From NCBI RefSeq assembly GCF_010122465.1, contig NZ_WLZY01000002.1, positions 571,076-635,075 on the forward strand: a stretch of DNA of 64,000 nt, in the 5' to 3' direction. Every line of letters begins with the position of its first letter. The stretch's first letter is position 1. This document shows, in pieces, positions 1-8,340 of this stretch. This stretch comes from Phytoactinopolyspora mesophila. Its GTDB lineage: Bacteria; Actinomycetota; Actinomycetes; Jiangellales; Jiangellaceae. The position numbers were made by a program, and so were the translations under genes. The notes below the pieces were generated by a model that made no database searches, was not told where the DNA came from, and was given only the letters and a program-made list of their open reading frames with translations.

Positions 1-1127
1 CTGGTGCGCCCCTTGGCGTTGCGGACGGCGTCGACCCACGGCTCGAGTTCCGGGCTGGACTCGAGCAACGCTTCCTGCCCGGCGTGTGTGGGCGGGATGT
101 AGTAGGCGAACGTGGTCGCTGTCTCCACCAGCCCTTCCGGTGTCGTCATACACTCGACGATCTGCGTGGTGACGTCGTAGCGGGCCTCGTCGCTTTGCAC
201 GGGCGCGGTGATGAACTCGCCGCCGGTAGGTGTCGGGGCGACACCGCCGTCCCGGCCGGGCAGCGCGATGACGCCCGTCGGGAAGTCAGCTTCGGCGGCA
301 CTGTTCACCTGCCAGGTGCCGTTGAGGGCGAAGGCGAACCGCCCGGTGAGGAACTCTTCCCACACGGTGTTCTGGGAGTTCGTGATCACTGAGTTGGGTG
401 CGTAACCGGCGTCTACCCAGCTGGTCCACAACTCGAGCGCCTCGACGGCCTCGGGGGAGTCCAGCGCGCGAAGGTCCGCGCCGGCGCCCCAGTACCAGGG
501 CAGGAACTGGAACGATCCCTCTTCGGTCCCGATTCCGGCGAAGGTGATGCCTTGCGAGCCGGCGGCGTCGATCTGTTCCAGCGCCTCGGTGAGCGAGCTC
601 CAGTCGGAGATGGCGTCCGGGGCGACGCCGGCCTCGTCGAGGATGTCTTCGTTGTAGTAGAGGGCCAGCGTGTTGGCGCCGATGGGGATTCCGTACGGTT
701 CGCCGTCGACGACGCCCGCGGCGAGGAGGTTCTCGTCGATCTCCGAGGTGTCGAAGCCGAACTCGTCCATCGTGGTCAGCATCCCGGTGTCGGCGAGGGT
801 GGAGACGGCGGGGTTGTCCAGCAGAATGATGTCCGGTGCCGAGCCCTCTTGAGCGGCAAGCAGTGCCTGGTTGGTCAGTGCCGTCGTGTCGTAGGCGGTG
901 CGCTCGATCGTCACACCGGCCTCGTCGCCGCACGCGTCGACCCGCTGGGCCCAGTCGGACGAGTCTTCGTGCTGCGGGTACGGATCCCACCAGGTGTAGG
1001 TGCCGCCTGATGCGGTCGTGCCGTTCCCGTCGCCGTCGTCGGACGACGAACACGCCGCCGTGGCGGCCACACAAGCGGCGATTCCGACCACACCGAAGAC
1101 TCGCATGAGTCTGTTCGGACGTGTCAT
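1..1127 (-). CDS. Sugar ABC transporter substrate-binding lipoprotein (3' end cut by window edge)
   Basis: The reading frame is open from an ATG at 1127 to the left edge, so the C-terminus is missing and about 375 residues are visible. The start is fixed by a strong ribosome site, AAGGAGGAAAG, just upstream (1129-1140). The N-terminus is a lipoprotein signal: basic residues, a short hydrophobic stretch, and a lipobox TAAC with the modified Cys at residue 26, followed by a Ser/Asp/Gly linker. The mature part begins TYTWWDPYPQ and carries features typical of family 1 extracellular solute-binding proteins, such as a YGIPIGANTLALYYNEDIL segment. It should capture a sugar or oligosaccharide outside the membrane for an ABC importer whose permeases probably lie beyond the edge. 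It follows a LacI regulator and a secreted glycosidase on the same strand. The ligand is unknown. Confidence 0.9.
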   Translation of the reverse strand, partial: MTRPNRLMRVFGVVGIAACVAATAACSSSDDGDGNGTTASGGTYTWWDPYPQHEDSSDWAQRVDACGDEAGVTIERTAYDTTALTNQALLAAQEGSAPDIILLDNPAVSTLADTGMLTTMDEFGFDTSEIDENLLAAGVVDGEPYGIPIGANTLALYYNEDILDEAGVAPDAISDWSSLTEALEQIDAAGSQGITFAGIGTEEGSFQFLPWYWGAGADLRALDSPEAVEALELWTSWVDAGYAPNSVITNSQNTVWEEFLTGRFAFALNGTWQVNSAAEADFPTGVIALPGRDGGVAPTPTGGEFITAPVQSDEARYDVTTQIVECMTTPEGLVETATTFAYYIPPTHAGQEALLESSPELEPWVDAVRNAKGRT

Positions 1128-1158
1128 GGCTTTCCTCCTTGAATCTGGCAATTCATGG

Positions 1159-1177
1159 CACCCACTGGCCGTGGGTG
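1159..1177 (-). terminator. Small hairpin between lacI-type gene and binding-protein gene
   Basis: CACCCAC and GTGGGTG form a perfect 7-bp stem with a 5-base loop in the 91-bp gap between the regulator and the binding protein. There is no T tract. It may be a weak terminator or an attenuator that sets their relative expression. Confidence 0.3.
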
Positions 1178-1218
1178 GATATGTCGTTGACGAGCGGTGA
1201 AATGTTGGTCGTGGTCCC

Positions 1219-2244
1219 TCAGCTGGCTGGGCCCGGAGCCCCTGTGCTGCCCCGGTCGATGAGCTCCGGGGAGATGAATCGCACGACGTACGGTTCCTCG
1301 CCCTGCTCGGTCGACTCGATCCGCCGCACAAGCTGGCGCACCGCCATCCGGCCCAGCCGGTCCGGGGCGCTCTCGATGGAGGAGTACGGCAGGGAGAACG
1401 TGCGGGCGAACTCGTCGGAATACCGGCCGATCACCGAGAGATCGTGGGGTACGGCGAGCCCGCGGGTATGCAGGACGGACGGCAAAGCCGCGGCGGCGGC
1501 TTCGTTGTTCAGCAGCAGCCCGGTGGCCGCGGGATGTGCGTCCAGCAGGGCGTGCAGGGTCTGGCCGATGGCCGGCTGTCGGGATTCGCCGAACACGGCA
1601 TGAAGCCGGATCTCACGCCTTTCTGCCTGCTGCAACGCGGCGTCCTGCAACCGCCAGACGTAGGCGCCACCCCGTTCCACGACATGTTCGGGCTGGGACA
1701 CCAGGATCAGCTCCCGGTGTCCCAGCGCATACATGTGCTCGATCATCATCCGGCCGGCTTCCTCGAAGTCCAGGTCGAAGACGTCCAGGCCGGTGCAGTC
1801 GCCGGGCAGTCCGATCAGCGCACCGGGTTGCGGGGCGGCTCGCAGGATCGGCAGCCGGAGGTCGTCCTGGGCGACGTTGAGCAGCACGATCCCGTCCACC
1901 ATGCGGGAGTCGGTGATCCGGCTGAGCGCTCGCGCGCCGTCGGCCTCGGTCACCAGGAGGATGTCGTAGTCGAGTTCGCGGGCGGTGTCGGAGACACCCA
2001 GCATGTACTGCAGCATGGCGGGCGCGAACTCGTCTTCCAGGAACTGCGCGAGCAAACCGATGACCATGGTCTGCGACGTCGCCAGCGCCCGGGCGCCGGC
2101 GTTGGGGGTGTATCCGAGCCGGCGCACGGCGTCGTTGACCCGCTGGCGCACCTCCGCGGAGATGGTCCGCTTACCCGACAGGGCATACGACGCGGTGCTC
2201 CGCGAGACCCCCGCCGCCTGGGCGACATCGCCGATGGTGACCAA
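1219..2244 (-). CDS. LacI-family transcriptional regulator (first of three)
   Basis: A 341-aa protein with the classic LacI layout. Residues 1-22 (VTIGDVAQAAGVSRSTASYAL) are the helix-turn-helix, followed by the hinge helix segment near residues 48-58 and a periplasmic-binding-protein-like effector domain to the C-terminus. It should repress a sugar locus until a sugar binds. It lies between a secreted GH-A glycosidase and a sugar-binding lipoprotein on the same strand, so these are its likely targets. A CGAACCGGTTCG palindrome lies 18-29 bases upstream of its start, which suggests autoregulation. The same core recurs upstream of the glycosidase gene. The start is the ATG directly before the HTH. 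The effector sugar cannot be read from the sequence. Confidence 0.95.
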   Translation of the reverse strand: MVTIGDVAQAAGVSRSTASYALSGKRTISAEVRQRVNDAVRRLGYTPNAGARALATSQTMVIGLLAQFLEDEFAPAMLQYMLGVSDTARELDYDILLVTEADGARALSRITDSRMVDGIVLLNVAQDDLRLPILRAAPQPGALIGLPGDCTGLDVFDLDFEEAGRMMIEHMYALGHRELILVSQPEHVVERGGAYVWRLQDAALQQAERREIRLHAVFGESRQPAIGQTLHALLDAHPAATGLLLNNEAAAAALPSVLHTRGLAVPHDLSVIGRYSDEFARTFSLPYSSIESAPDRLGRMAVRQLVRRIESTEQGEEPYVVRFISPELIDRGSTGAPGPAS

Positions 2245-2261
2245 TCTGTCCTCCGTGAAAG

Positions 2262-2273
2262 CGAACCGGTTCG
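2262..2273. promoter_or_regulatory. LacI-type operator upstream of first LacI gene
   Basis: CGAACCGGTTCG is a perfect 12-bp palindrome with the CG-centred arms usual for LacI-family sites. It lies just upstream of the regulator start and matches the core of the 18-bp palindrome at 6178-6195. Confidence 0.6.
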
Positions 2274-2300
2274 AAAGCCTGACGGTACCTGGCCGGGCTG

Positions 2301-2389
2301 GGGTCCTCGCGGACTCATCTGATGATCATTGACGATTAACCCCCGGATGCGGTGGTTAAGTGCCAATGATCATGGGTCCGCGAGAACCC
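2301..2389. repeat. Large imperfect palindromic element between glycosidase and LacI genes
   Basis: The outer arms 2301-2318 and 2372-2389 pair at 16 of 18 positions. An inner pair GATCATTG/CAATGATC (2324-2331 and 2364-2371) and a further TTAACC/GGTTAA pair (2336-2341 and 2354-2359) extend the structure to an 89-base cruciform. It shares GATCATGGG with the palindrome at 24074-24137, which suggests a genome-wide intergenic repeat family. It may also act as a terminator for the glycosidase gene. Confidence 0.6.
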
Positions 2390-2419
2390 CGGTCCCCGGC
2401 GTTGTCTATCCGGGCGACA

Positions 2420-5400
2420 TCAGGGCCGTCCGAGGCGTTTGCTGTTGAACTCCGCGATGGTGATGTTGTCGATCACCGGACCGTACGGGGAGCGCAGCAG
2501 AATGCCTGGCCACGTGTCCGACGCGTAGGTCTCACCGTCGAAGTTGGGCTGCTCTTCGGCGGAGAACGTGATGGTGTTCGCTCCCCGCTCCAGCTCCACC
2601 GGCACGGTCATCTCCCAGAAGTTGTTCTCGTGGAACGACGGCGGGAAGAGGACCATCTCCGGGTCGGCACCGTTGACCGAGATGTCGGCGTGCCGCGCCA
2701 CCGGGTTCGGGTTGTAGTGCGTGGGCGGCGAGGTCTCCGGGTTGGAGTACCGGATGCGCATCGCATAGGTGCCGGCCTTCTTCACGTCTACCTCGAAGGT
2801 GAGCGTGTTCGAATTGCCCGGATCGCCACCGATACCCGTGACCGCGGCCCCGGTGCTGGCCAGGGAGAGTTCCGCGACGGCGGCATCTCCGTCGAGCTGC
2901 GCGTCCTCGGCCTGGTAGACCGTCGACGCCAGCTGGTCCGTGGCCGGCGTGACACCGATGCGGTCGATCAGCGTCGTGCGCGACGTCCCGGTGATGGTCA
3001 CCTTGTTGATGCCGCCGGACAGAGAGACCGCTACCGACGACGACGTGGGGCCTACCCGCATGACGTCATGGCCGTTCACGGCGAGCTGGGCCTGGCCCGT
3101 GCCGAGTGTGTGGACATCAATGGTGGACTCCGCGTCGTCGGCGGAATACACCCAGAAGGTGACCGAGTCGCCCTCGCCGACTTCCACCGCGCCTGCACCG
3201 GAAGAGCTGCGCCGCTGGAGCTGCGCGTGGGCGTAGACCGGGGTGGCGCCGTCCAGCTCCGCGAGCTCGGCCTCGTAGGTGGCCGTGGCGGCCTCGGGGT
3301 TGGGCAGAGCCAGGGTGATGCGGTCGATGAGCGCGTCGCCCTGGGTGGCGCCGGAGCCGTCGAGGCTCTGCGCCGCCAGGCTGATGACGTTCTCGCCGGC
3401 CTTCAGATCGACGGTTGTCTCCGTGTGATCCCAGACCACCCACTTGTACCCGAGTGGCAGGAAGACCTCCTGCTCGGCCTCGCCGTTGACCCGGAGGAAC
3501 ACGTTGGTCGGGCCCTGGTCCTGAACGAGGTCGAACGTGTAGTTGGAGTTGGCGAAGACGCGCAGGTCATAGGTGCCGTCCTCGGGGACGTCGACGGTGA
3601 AGTCGAGCACCCCGTCCGAGCCGGTGCGCAACCCACCGACGTTGTAGCCACCGGAGGTGTAGTACCCCCAGAGATTCGACGGCGATCCTTCTGGACCGTT
3701 GAGGCTGTAGCCGCTTCCGGTGTAGGTGGCGTCCTCGGCCTCGAACGAACCTTCCCACAGCTTCGGCGCCACGCCGGTCGGCGAACCGTCACCGGCCGGG
3801 GTGAGGACGATCTCGTAAGCGGACGACTCCTCGAGCTCGGGCAGGGAACCACCGAAGTCGAAGGTGACCCGGCCGTCCGTGACGTCGAAGACCTCCTCGG
3901 TGATCAGTTCAGGCGGGCCGGAGTCGCCGATCTGCCCGGTCCACGGGATCTCGCGCACCCAGGCGTGCACCCGGCTGCCGAAGATCTCGTCCGGAACGTT
4001 CTCGAACTCGACCCAGGCCGGCCCGGTGGTGCCGCCGAAGAGCGCCTTGGCCCTGGACTTCTCCTCGTCCAATGTGCCGATGCCCTGGAGGGTGTAGTTG
4101 ACGCCCGGCGACGGCGGCGTGACCTCGACAGTGTGCCCGGTCATCCGGCTGTACGTGTGCAACAGCCACCACTGGCCGTTAGCCCGGTTGGCCTCCACCG
4201 CGGAGTCGGTGAGATTGCCGTTGACGTTCCAGAACGCGATCATCGCGTCGACCTTCGAGTCCTCGATCGCCGAGACCCACTGGATCATCTGACCCGGTAC
4301 GGACGTGTGGTAGTTGTGGGCGTACTCGTTGACGTTGATCGGCAGCTCGGTGCCCTCGTGCTCGGTGCCGGCGAAGACTTCGCGTTCCCATTGCCGGAAC
4401 CGGTCCACCGAGGTGCGGATCTGAGCGGGGTGGCTCAACTCGTGCCACGAGATGATGTCTGGAACTGTTCCTGCCTCGACGGTGTGCTCCATGAACCCGC
4501 GGACCTGGTTGTACAGGATGCTCGTGTTCGGTCCAGAGATCCGGATGTCACCGAGCTTCTCCCTGATCAGCGCGTACACGTCGTCCCAGGCCTGGAAGTA
4601 GTCCGTTGGATCGTTGAGCCAGCTGACTCCGTTGTAGCTCCACTGACCGGTGCCGAACATGTTGCCTTCAGGCTCGTTGAACGGCTCGATGACGAGGTGA
4701 TCGCGGTACCTGGGGTCGAGTTCCAGGATCTGATCCAGCTGCGTCTCGATGACCTCCATGAAGCCGGAAAGCTTCTCGTCGGGCGTGTCACCGGGCCATT
4801 GATAGGGGAAGCCACGGTAATAGTCCGTCAGGCGGACGTAGATGTCCCCGCCGGACGAATCGGCCATCGGCCCGACCACCTCGAGGGCATCGGACCCCGG
4901 GTGCTGGGCGCCGTCTTGGCCCTTCGTGGCCACGGTGCGCAGGTTCATGCCTTCGATGAGGTTGTTGGAGGGCAGGCCCGGGCCGTAGAGGCCGTAGAGC
5001 GAGCCGGAGGCGCCCCCGTGGAAGTCACCGGTGTTCGTGCTCAGGTCGACGGTGAGCTGACCCTCCCTGATCACAGTGACGTTCGCGGTGACCTCCCAGT
5101 TTCCGGCCGTGCCGGAAACGGAGAAGGTGCCGAGATCGGCGTACTCGTCTTCGTCGATCTCGTCCCACTCGATGCCGAGCGGGCGGTCGTAGCCGTCGGA
5201 GAACGTGGCCGGCGCGGTGTCCGGCAGCTCCGGTGCGGCACCGATGGCGGTGGTCACGTCGAACGTATCTTCGGTGAGGCCGGTGGGTGTGGGCATCTCG
5301 CCTCCGACGACGTCGGCGACCTGGTCGGCGGACAGCGCCTCATGGTAGACGCGGAAGTCGTCGATCGCGCCGGCGAACAGCGGGTCAGGGTAGAAAGACT

Positions 5401-6091
5401 TGCCGATGAAGCCGGCGATGCTCGGCGATCCGGTGAGGAGGTCGCCTGCGGTGAGCGACGTCGGTGTGGAGTCGATGGCCGCACCGTCGAGGTACGTGGT
5501 GATCTGGCCAGCGCCGGTGTCGAGGGTGACCGTGAGGGTCTTCCACTCCTGCGCGGGCAACGCCGCCGAGCCGGTGTTCTGGTCTTCGTTGCTGCCCCCG
5601 CCGTTCTGGGTGATGGCGGTCCGGATCAGGCCGTCGCTGTTGTACGGCGTGCTGAAGAGATACCGCGTGGAGTTGGTGCCGAGGGCATAGATCCACTGCC
5701 ACGCCGTGTTGCCGCCGTCCCATTTCACCCGCGTCGAGACGGTCAGATCGGTCGCATCCTGCAGGACGCCGATGGGCATCTCGACGTAGGCGCCGTCCGA
5801 GTTGGGAGAGCCACCGGGCAGCTGTAGTGCCGTGCCCTCATCGGCGCCGTCGACCAGCGCCGCGGTCTCGCCGTTGACCAGCGCGGCGTTCCGTCCATGC
5901 CCGGATGTGTCCTCGATGGTTCCGGCGGACAGGTCGGCGGATTCGAAGTCGTAGTGGACTGCTGGTTCGGGCGGTTCGCCGGTGTCTGCCGGTGCGGCCG
6001 CTCCGGCGGACACTGTGCCAGCGATAAGCGTGCTCGCGAGCAGTGCTGACAGCACGCCGGCGCGTGCTCGTGTCGGTCTCAATGGCAACAT
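2420..6091 (-). CDS. Secreted multidomain clan GH-A glycoside hydrolase (GH39-like) with LamG and CBM domains
   Basis: A 1223-aa secreted enzyme. The ATG at 6091 is chosen because AGGAG precedes it by eight bases and a Sec signal peptide follows directly (VLSALLASTLIAGTVSAGAAA). A longer in-frame start exists but adds an unlikely Arg-rich leader. Domains in order: signal peptide 1-33; LamG/concanavalin-like sandwich about 45-255; an Ig-like (Big_4 type) module; a TIM barrel about 330-650; then two or three beta-sandwich carbohydrate-binding modules of CBM6/CBM35 type to the end (including a YQAEDAQLDG segment). In the barrel, the NEP motif gives a probable acid/base Glu473, and INVNEYAHN gives a probable nucleophile Glu589. 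This is the two-glutamate pattern of retaining GH-A enzymes such as GH39. It probably attacks a plant polysaccharide outside the cell. The exact family and substrate are uncertain. Confidence 0.85.
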   Translation of the reverse strand: MLPLRPTRARAGVLSALLASTLIAGTVSAGAAAPADTGEPPEPAVHYDFESADLSAGTIEDTSGHGRNAALVNGETAALVDGADEGTALQLPGGSPNSDGAYVEMPIGVLQDATDLTVSTRVKWDGGNTAWQWIYALGTNSTRYLFSTPYNSDGLIRTAITQNGGGSNEDQNTGSAALPAQEWKTLTVTLDTGAGQITTYLDGAAIDSTPTSLTAGDLLTGSPSIAGFIGKSFYPDPLFAGAIDDFRVYHEALSADQVADVVGGEMPTPTGLTEDTFDVTTAIGAAPELPDTAPATFSDGYDRPLGIEWDEIDEDEYADLGTFSVSGTAGNWEVTANVTVIREGQLTVDLSTNTGDFHGGASGSLYGLYGPGLPSNNLIEGMNLRTVATKGQDGAQHPGSDALEVVGPMADSSGGDIYVRLTDYYRGFPYQWPGDTPDEKLSGFMEVIETQLDQILELDPRYRDHLVIEPFNEPEGNMFGTGQWSYNGVSWLNDPTDYFQAWDDVYALIREKLGDIRISGPNTSILYNQVRGFMEHTVEAGTVPDIISWHELSHPAQIRTSVDRFRQWEREVFAGTEHEGTELPINVNEYAHNYHTSVPGQMIQWVSAIEDSKVDAMIAFWNVNGNLTDSAVEANRANGQWWLLHTYSRMTGHTVEVTPPSPGVNYTLQGIGTLDEEKSRAKALFGGTTGPAWVEFENVPDEIFGSRVHAWVREIPWTGQIGDSGPPELITEEVFDVTDGRVTFDFGGSLPELEESSAYEIVLTPAGDGSPTGVAPKLWEGSFEAEDATYTGSGYSLNGPEGSPSNLWGYYTSGGYNVGGLRTGSDGVLDFTVDVPEDGTYDLRVFANSNYTFDLVQDQGPTNVFLRVNGEAEQEVFLPLGYKWVVWDHTETTVDLKAGENVISLAAQSLDGSGATQGDALIDRITLALPNPEAATATYEAELAELDGATPVYAHAQLQRRSSSGAGAVEVGEGDSVTFWVYSADDAESTIDVHTLGTGQAQLAVNGHDVMRVGPTSSSVAVSLSGGINKVTITGTSRTTLIDRIGVTPATDQLASTVYQAEDAQLDGDAAVAELSLASTGAAVTGIGGDPGNSNTLTFEVDVKKAGTYAMRIRYSNPETSPPTHYNPNPVARHADISVNGADPEMVLFPPSFHENNFWEMTVPVELERGANTITFSAEEQPNFDGETYASDTWPGILLRSPYGPVIDNITIAEFNSKRLGRP

Positions 6092-6177
6092 CCTTGCTGC
6101 TCCTGACGTTGTCGCGGGTGTGTTGTCGCGTCTACTCCGGGGCAGGGTGGGCGGTGGGCCTCCCTCTCGTCGACCTG

Positions 6178-6195
6178 TGTCGAACCGGTTCGACA
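6178..6195. promoter_or_regulatory. 18-bp perfect LacI-type operator upstream of GH-A glycosidase
   Basis: TGTCGAACCGGTTCGACA is a perfect 18-bp palindrome 87-104 bases upstream of the glycosidase start. Its core equals the site upstream of the first LacI gene, so the same regulator probably controls both. Confidence 0.75.
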
Positions 6196-6268
6196 ATGCG
6201 CCGATTTTCGCGTCCGGATTCCTTGTGGGATTGTGTCCGGCTGGTTACGTGCAGGGTATGGCGAACCA

Positions 6269-6284
6269 TTGTGAACGCTCACAA
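6269..6284. promoter_or_regulatory. Second operator-like palindrome (lac-like)
   Basis: TTGTGAACGCTCACAA is palindromic at 14 of 16 positions and resembles half-sites of lac-type operators. The half-site spacing (TGTGA-N4-TCACA) is shorter than the CRP consensus. It lies about 180 bases upstream of the glycosidase start. Confidence 0.4.
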
Positions 6285-6400
6285 AACTCCAGTCAAGAGG
6301 CAACTTTGTTGCGACCTCACGTCGCAAGGCTTCTGCCCGGCGCGAGATAGGCGTTGGCCTGCCTGCGGTGGCCCTGTTTCCCTGACGGCCGTCCGTTCGA

Positions 6401-6416
6401 TCGAACCGCTTCGACA
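6401..6416. promoter_or_regulatory. Degenerate LacI-type operator near LVIVD gene promoter
   Basis: TCGAACCGCTTCGACA keeps the TCGAA-N4-TTCGA pattern of the 6178 site, with only the central bases non-palindromic. It lies about 35 bases upstream of the putative -35 box at 6451, which could bring the LVIVD genes under the same sugar control. Confidence 0.5.
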
Positions 6417-6450
6417 ACCTGCACAAAAAAAACTGCTCAGCCGCTAACGG

Positions 6451-6479
6451 TTGACAGCAGCGCGTGTCGGTCGTAGCTT
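6451..6479 (+). promoter_or_regulatory. Putative sigma-70-type promoter for LVIVD genes
   Basis: TTGACA at 6451-6456 and TAGCTT at 6474-6479 are separated by 17 bases, which matches the actinobacterial housekeeping promoter pattern. If used, the leader to the gene at 6846 would be about 360 bases long. Confidence 0.4.
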
Positions 6480-6845
6480 CCGGAGATCCGGGTGCGCTCA
6501 GGGCACGCGTCCCGGCACGAAAGGGGGGCATGTGCGGCTTGAACTCGCCGATGTTCGGGGGCCAACAGGTAGTTCGCCAACGGTTGTTCGAGCCGTGGCA
6601 CGAATGTCCCAGGAGCTATGTTCTCGGGACGTCACGTTGACCTGATCACCTTCCGCGTCCTCTTCGCAGTTCTGACGAACCGTCCTGCGACACACGTGCG
6701 AAATTGAGAAGTCGCGCCACCATCCGGACGAGCCGGCCTAGCGCGTCGTTCACGTGCACTCGGTTGCCTACCGAGTGACACGAGGCACTGCGTTGGCTTC
6801 GCCGACGGCGTGCTCGTGTCCAGACTTCACGAGAGGGGCGCAGCC

Positions 6846-8252
6846 ATGAAAAGACGGACCCGAATCGCCATACTGGGCGTGGCCGTCGTGGCACTGCTGG
6901 CCGTCAGCATACCGGCCACAGCTGATCCGGACCACCGGATTGATCATCCTGGCTCCGGAACCAACGGACCCGATCAGCATTCAAAGAACATGAAGCTGCT
7001 TGGGAATAGCCCGAACCCCGACGCGGTCAACTCCGACCTTGCCTTCGACGGCAAGCTGACCTACGCCGGGAACTACGCGGGGTTCCGGATTCTGAACACC
7101 GCGGCGCCAGCGAATCCCAAGGTCCTGGCCGACTTCTTCTGCAACGGCGCACAAGGCGACGTGTCGGTCTACGGCGGGTTGCTGTTCCGATCGGTGGACA
7201 CTCCGCAGTCGAGTGAGGACTGCGACAGCGAGAACGTCACGGCGAGCACCCCCGGGATGTTCGAAGGCATCCAGGTGTTCGACGTGAGTGACTCGACCGC
7301 ACCCGAGCACCTCGGCTCGATCCAGACCGACTGCGGCTCCCACACGCACACCCTGGTCCCGGAGCCGGACCAGAACCGGGTGCACATCTACGTGTCGTCG
7401 TACCCCTTGACGCTGGCCTCCCAGGGGCCCGAATGCCAGCAACCCCATGGCTACATCTCCATCATCACGGTTCCGCTCGACGACCCCGTCGACGGGGCGA
7501 CGGTGACGACGTACGACCTGGACCCAGCGACGACGGTGTCCACCTACGATCTCGACGCCATCTTCGGCACGCCTCCAGGCACCCTCGGCACCTCGACGTT
7601 CAGCGGCTGCCACGACATCAGTGTCTTCCTTGAGCTGAACATGGCGGCGGCGGCTTGCTTCGAGGAAGCGCAGATGTGGGACATCTCCGATCCGCTCAAT
7701 CCGCAGTTCCTATGGCGCTACCTGAACGACGCGATCGATCCCGGCAAGCTCGACCTGTTCCATTCCGCGGCGTTCAGCTGGGACGGCGAGGTGGTCGCGT
7801 TCGGCGACGAGTCCGGCGGCGGGGCGTTCCCACGATGTGTCGACCCGACGGATGACCAGGGCCGGGTGTGGTTCCTCGACGTCGAGACCGGTGAGGAGCT
7901 GGCGAGCTTCAAGCCGCCGCGCTCGATCGAGGGCGTCTGCACTATGCACAACTTCAACTTCATCCCGCTCAAGAGCGGTGCGAAGGTCCTCGTGTCCGCC
8001 GCTTATCAGGGTGGAACCACCGTCGTCGACGTCGACGCGCTCATCGCCGGCGCGACCGAGGCCGATGCCGAGATCGGATTCTACGTGCCGTCCGGCGCGG
8101 ACACGTGGTCGTCGTACTGGCACAACGGCTTCATCATCACCAACGACATCGTCCGCGGTGTCGACATCATGCTGCTCAGCGACAAATCCCGTGCAGGAGC
8201 GGTCAAGTTCGGGTTGAACAACCCGCAAACGCAAGAGTCCCTTATCCGCTGA
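6846..8252 (+). CDS. Secreted LVIVD-repeat protein (paralogue 1)
   Basis: A 468-aa protein of unknown function. The ATG at 6846 is chosen because a Sec signal peptide follows at once (KRRTRIAILGVAVVALLAVSIPATA) with GAGAGGGG upstream. The mature part has repeated blocks ending in patterns such as GFRILNTAAPANPKVL, GIQVFDVSDSTAPEHL and MWDISDPLNPQFL. These fit the LVIVD repeat family, thought to form a beta-propeller-like fold. Several Cys residues (for example CNGAQGD, DCGSHTHT and SGCHDIS) are shared with the next gene and may form disulfides. The conserved SHTHTLVP and SGCHDISV segments could bind metal, but this is a guess. It is the first gene of a tandem pair, and a third relative lies opposite at 9978-11900. 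Confidence 0.85.
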   Translation: MKRRTRIAILGVAVVALLAVSIPATADPDHRIDHPGSGTNGPDQHSKNMKLLGNSPNPDAVNSDLAFDGKLTYAGNYAGFRILNTAAPANPKVLADFFCNGAQGDVSVYGGLLFRSVDTPQSSEDCDSENVTASTPGMFEGIQVFDVSDSTAPEHLGSIQTDCGSHTHTLVPEPDQNRVHIYVSSYPLTLASQGPECQQPHGYISIITVPLDDPVDGATVTTYDLDPATTVSTYDLDAIFGTPPGTLGTSTFSGCHDISVFLELNMAAAACFEEAQMWDISDPLNPQFLWRYLNDAIDPGKLDLFHSAAFSWDGEVVAFGDESGGGAFPRCVDPTDDQGRVWFLDVETGEELASFKPPRSIEGVCTMHNFNFIPLKSGAKVLVSAAYQGGTTVVDVDALIAGATEADAEIGFYVPSGADTWSSYWHNGFIITNDIVRGVDIMLLSDKSRAGAVKFGLNNPQTQESLIR

Positions 8253-8269
8253 GTCATCTGTCGTGAAGG

Positions 8270-8308
8270 GCCGCGTGGCCGCCACGGAAAACACGGAGGC
8301 CACGCGGC
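8270..8308. terminator. Hairpin between the tandem LVIVD genes
   Basis: GCCGCGTGGCC (8270-8280) and GGCCACGCGGC (8298-8308) form a perfect 11-bp GC-rich stem with a 17-base loop in the 88-bp gap between the two genes. No U tract follows. It could be a partial terminator or an mRNA stabiliser. Confidence 0.5.
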
Positions 8309-8340
8309 GTCCGAGCTCACAAGACTGCAAGGAGCGAAGC

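Larger units (their letters stand above)
6092..6845. other. 754-bp divergent promoter region without a gene
   Basis: This gap lies between the GH-A glycosidase (leftward) and the first LVIVD gene (rightward). It holds three operator-like palindromes (6178-6195, 6269-6284, 6401-6416), a 7-bp stem TTGCGAC/GTCGCAA at 6309-6327 and a plausible rightward promoter at 6451-6479. No credible coding region was seen. Confidence 0.6.

Noticed and set aside
2360-5827. A 1155-codon open frame on the plus strand opposite the GH-A glycosidase
   Set aside because: It is an antisense shadow of a GC-rich gene: the product is rich in Arg, Val, Asp and Gly with no domain, while the minus strand gives a signal peptide, catalytic motifs and CBMs.
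6269-6284. CRP/cAMP receptor site
   Set aside because: The spacing between TGTGA and TCACA is 4 rather than 6 bases. It is listed instead as a LacI-like palindrome.
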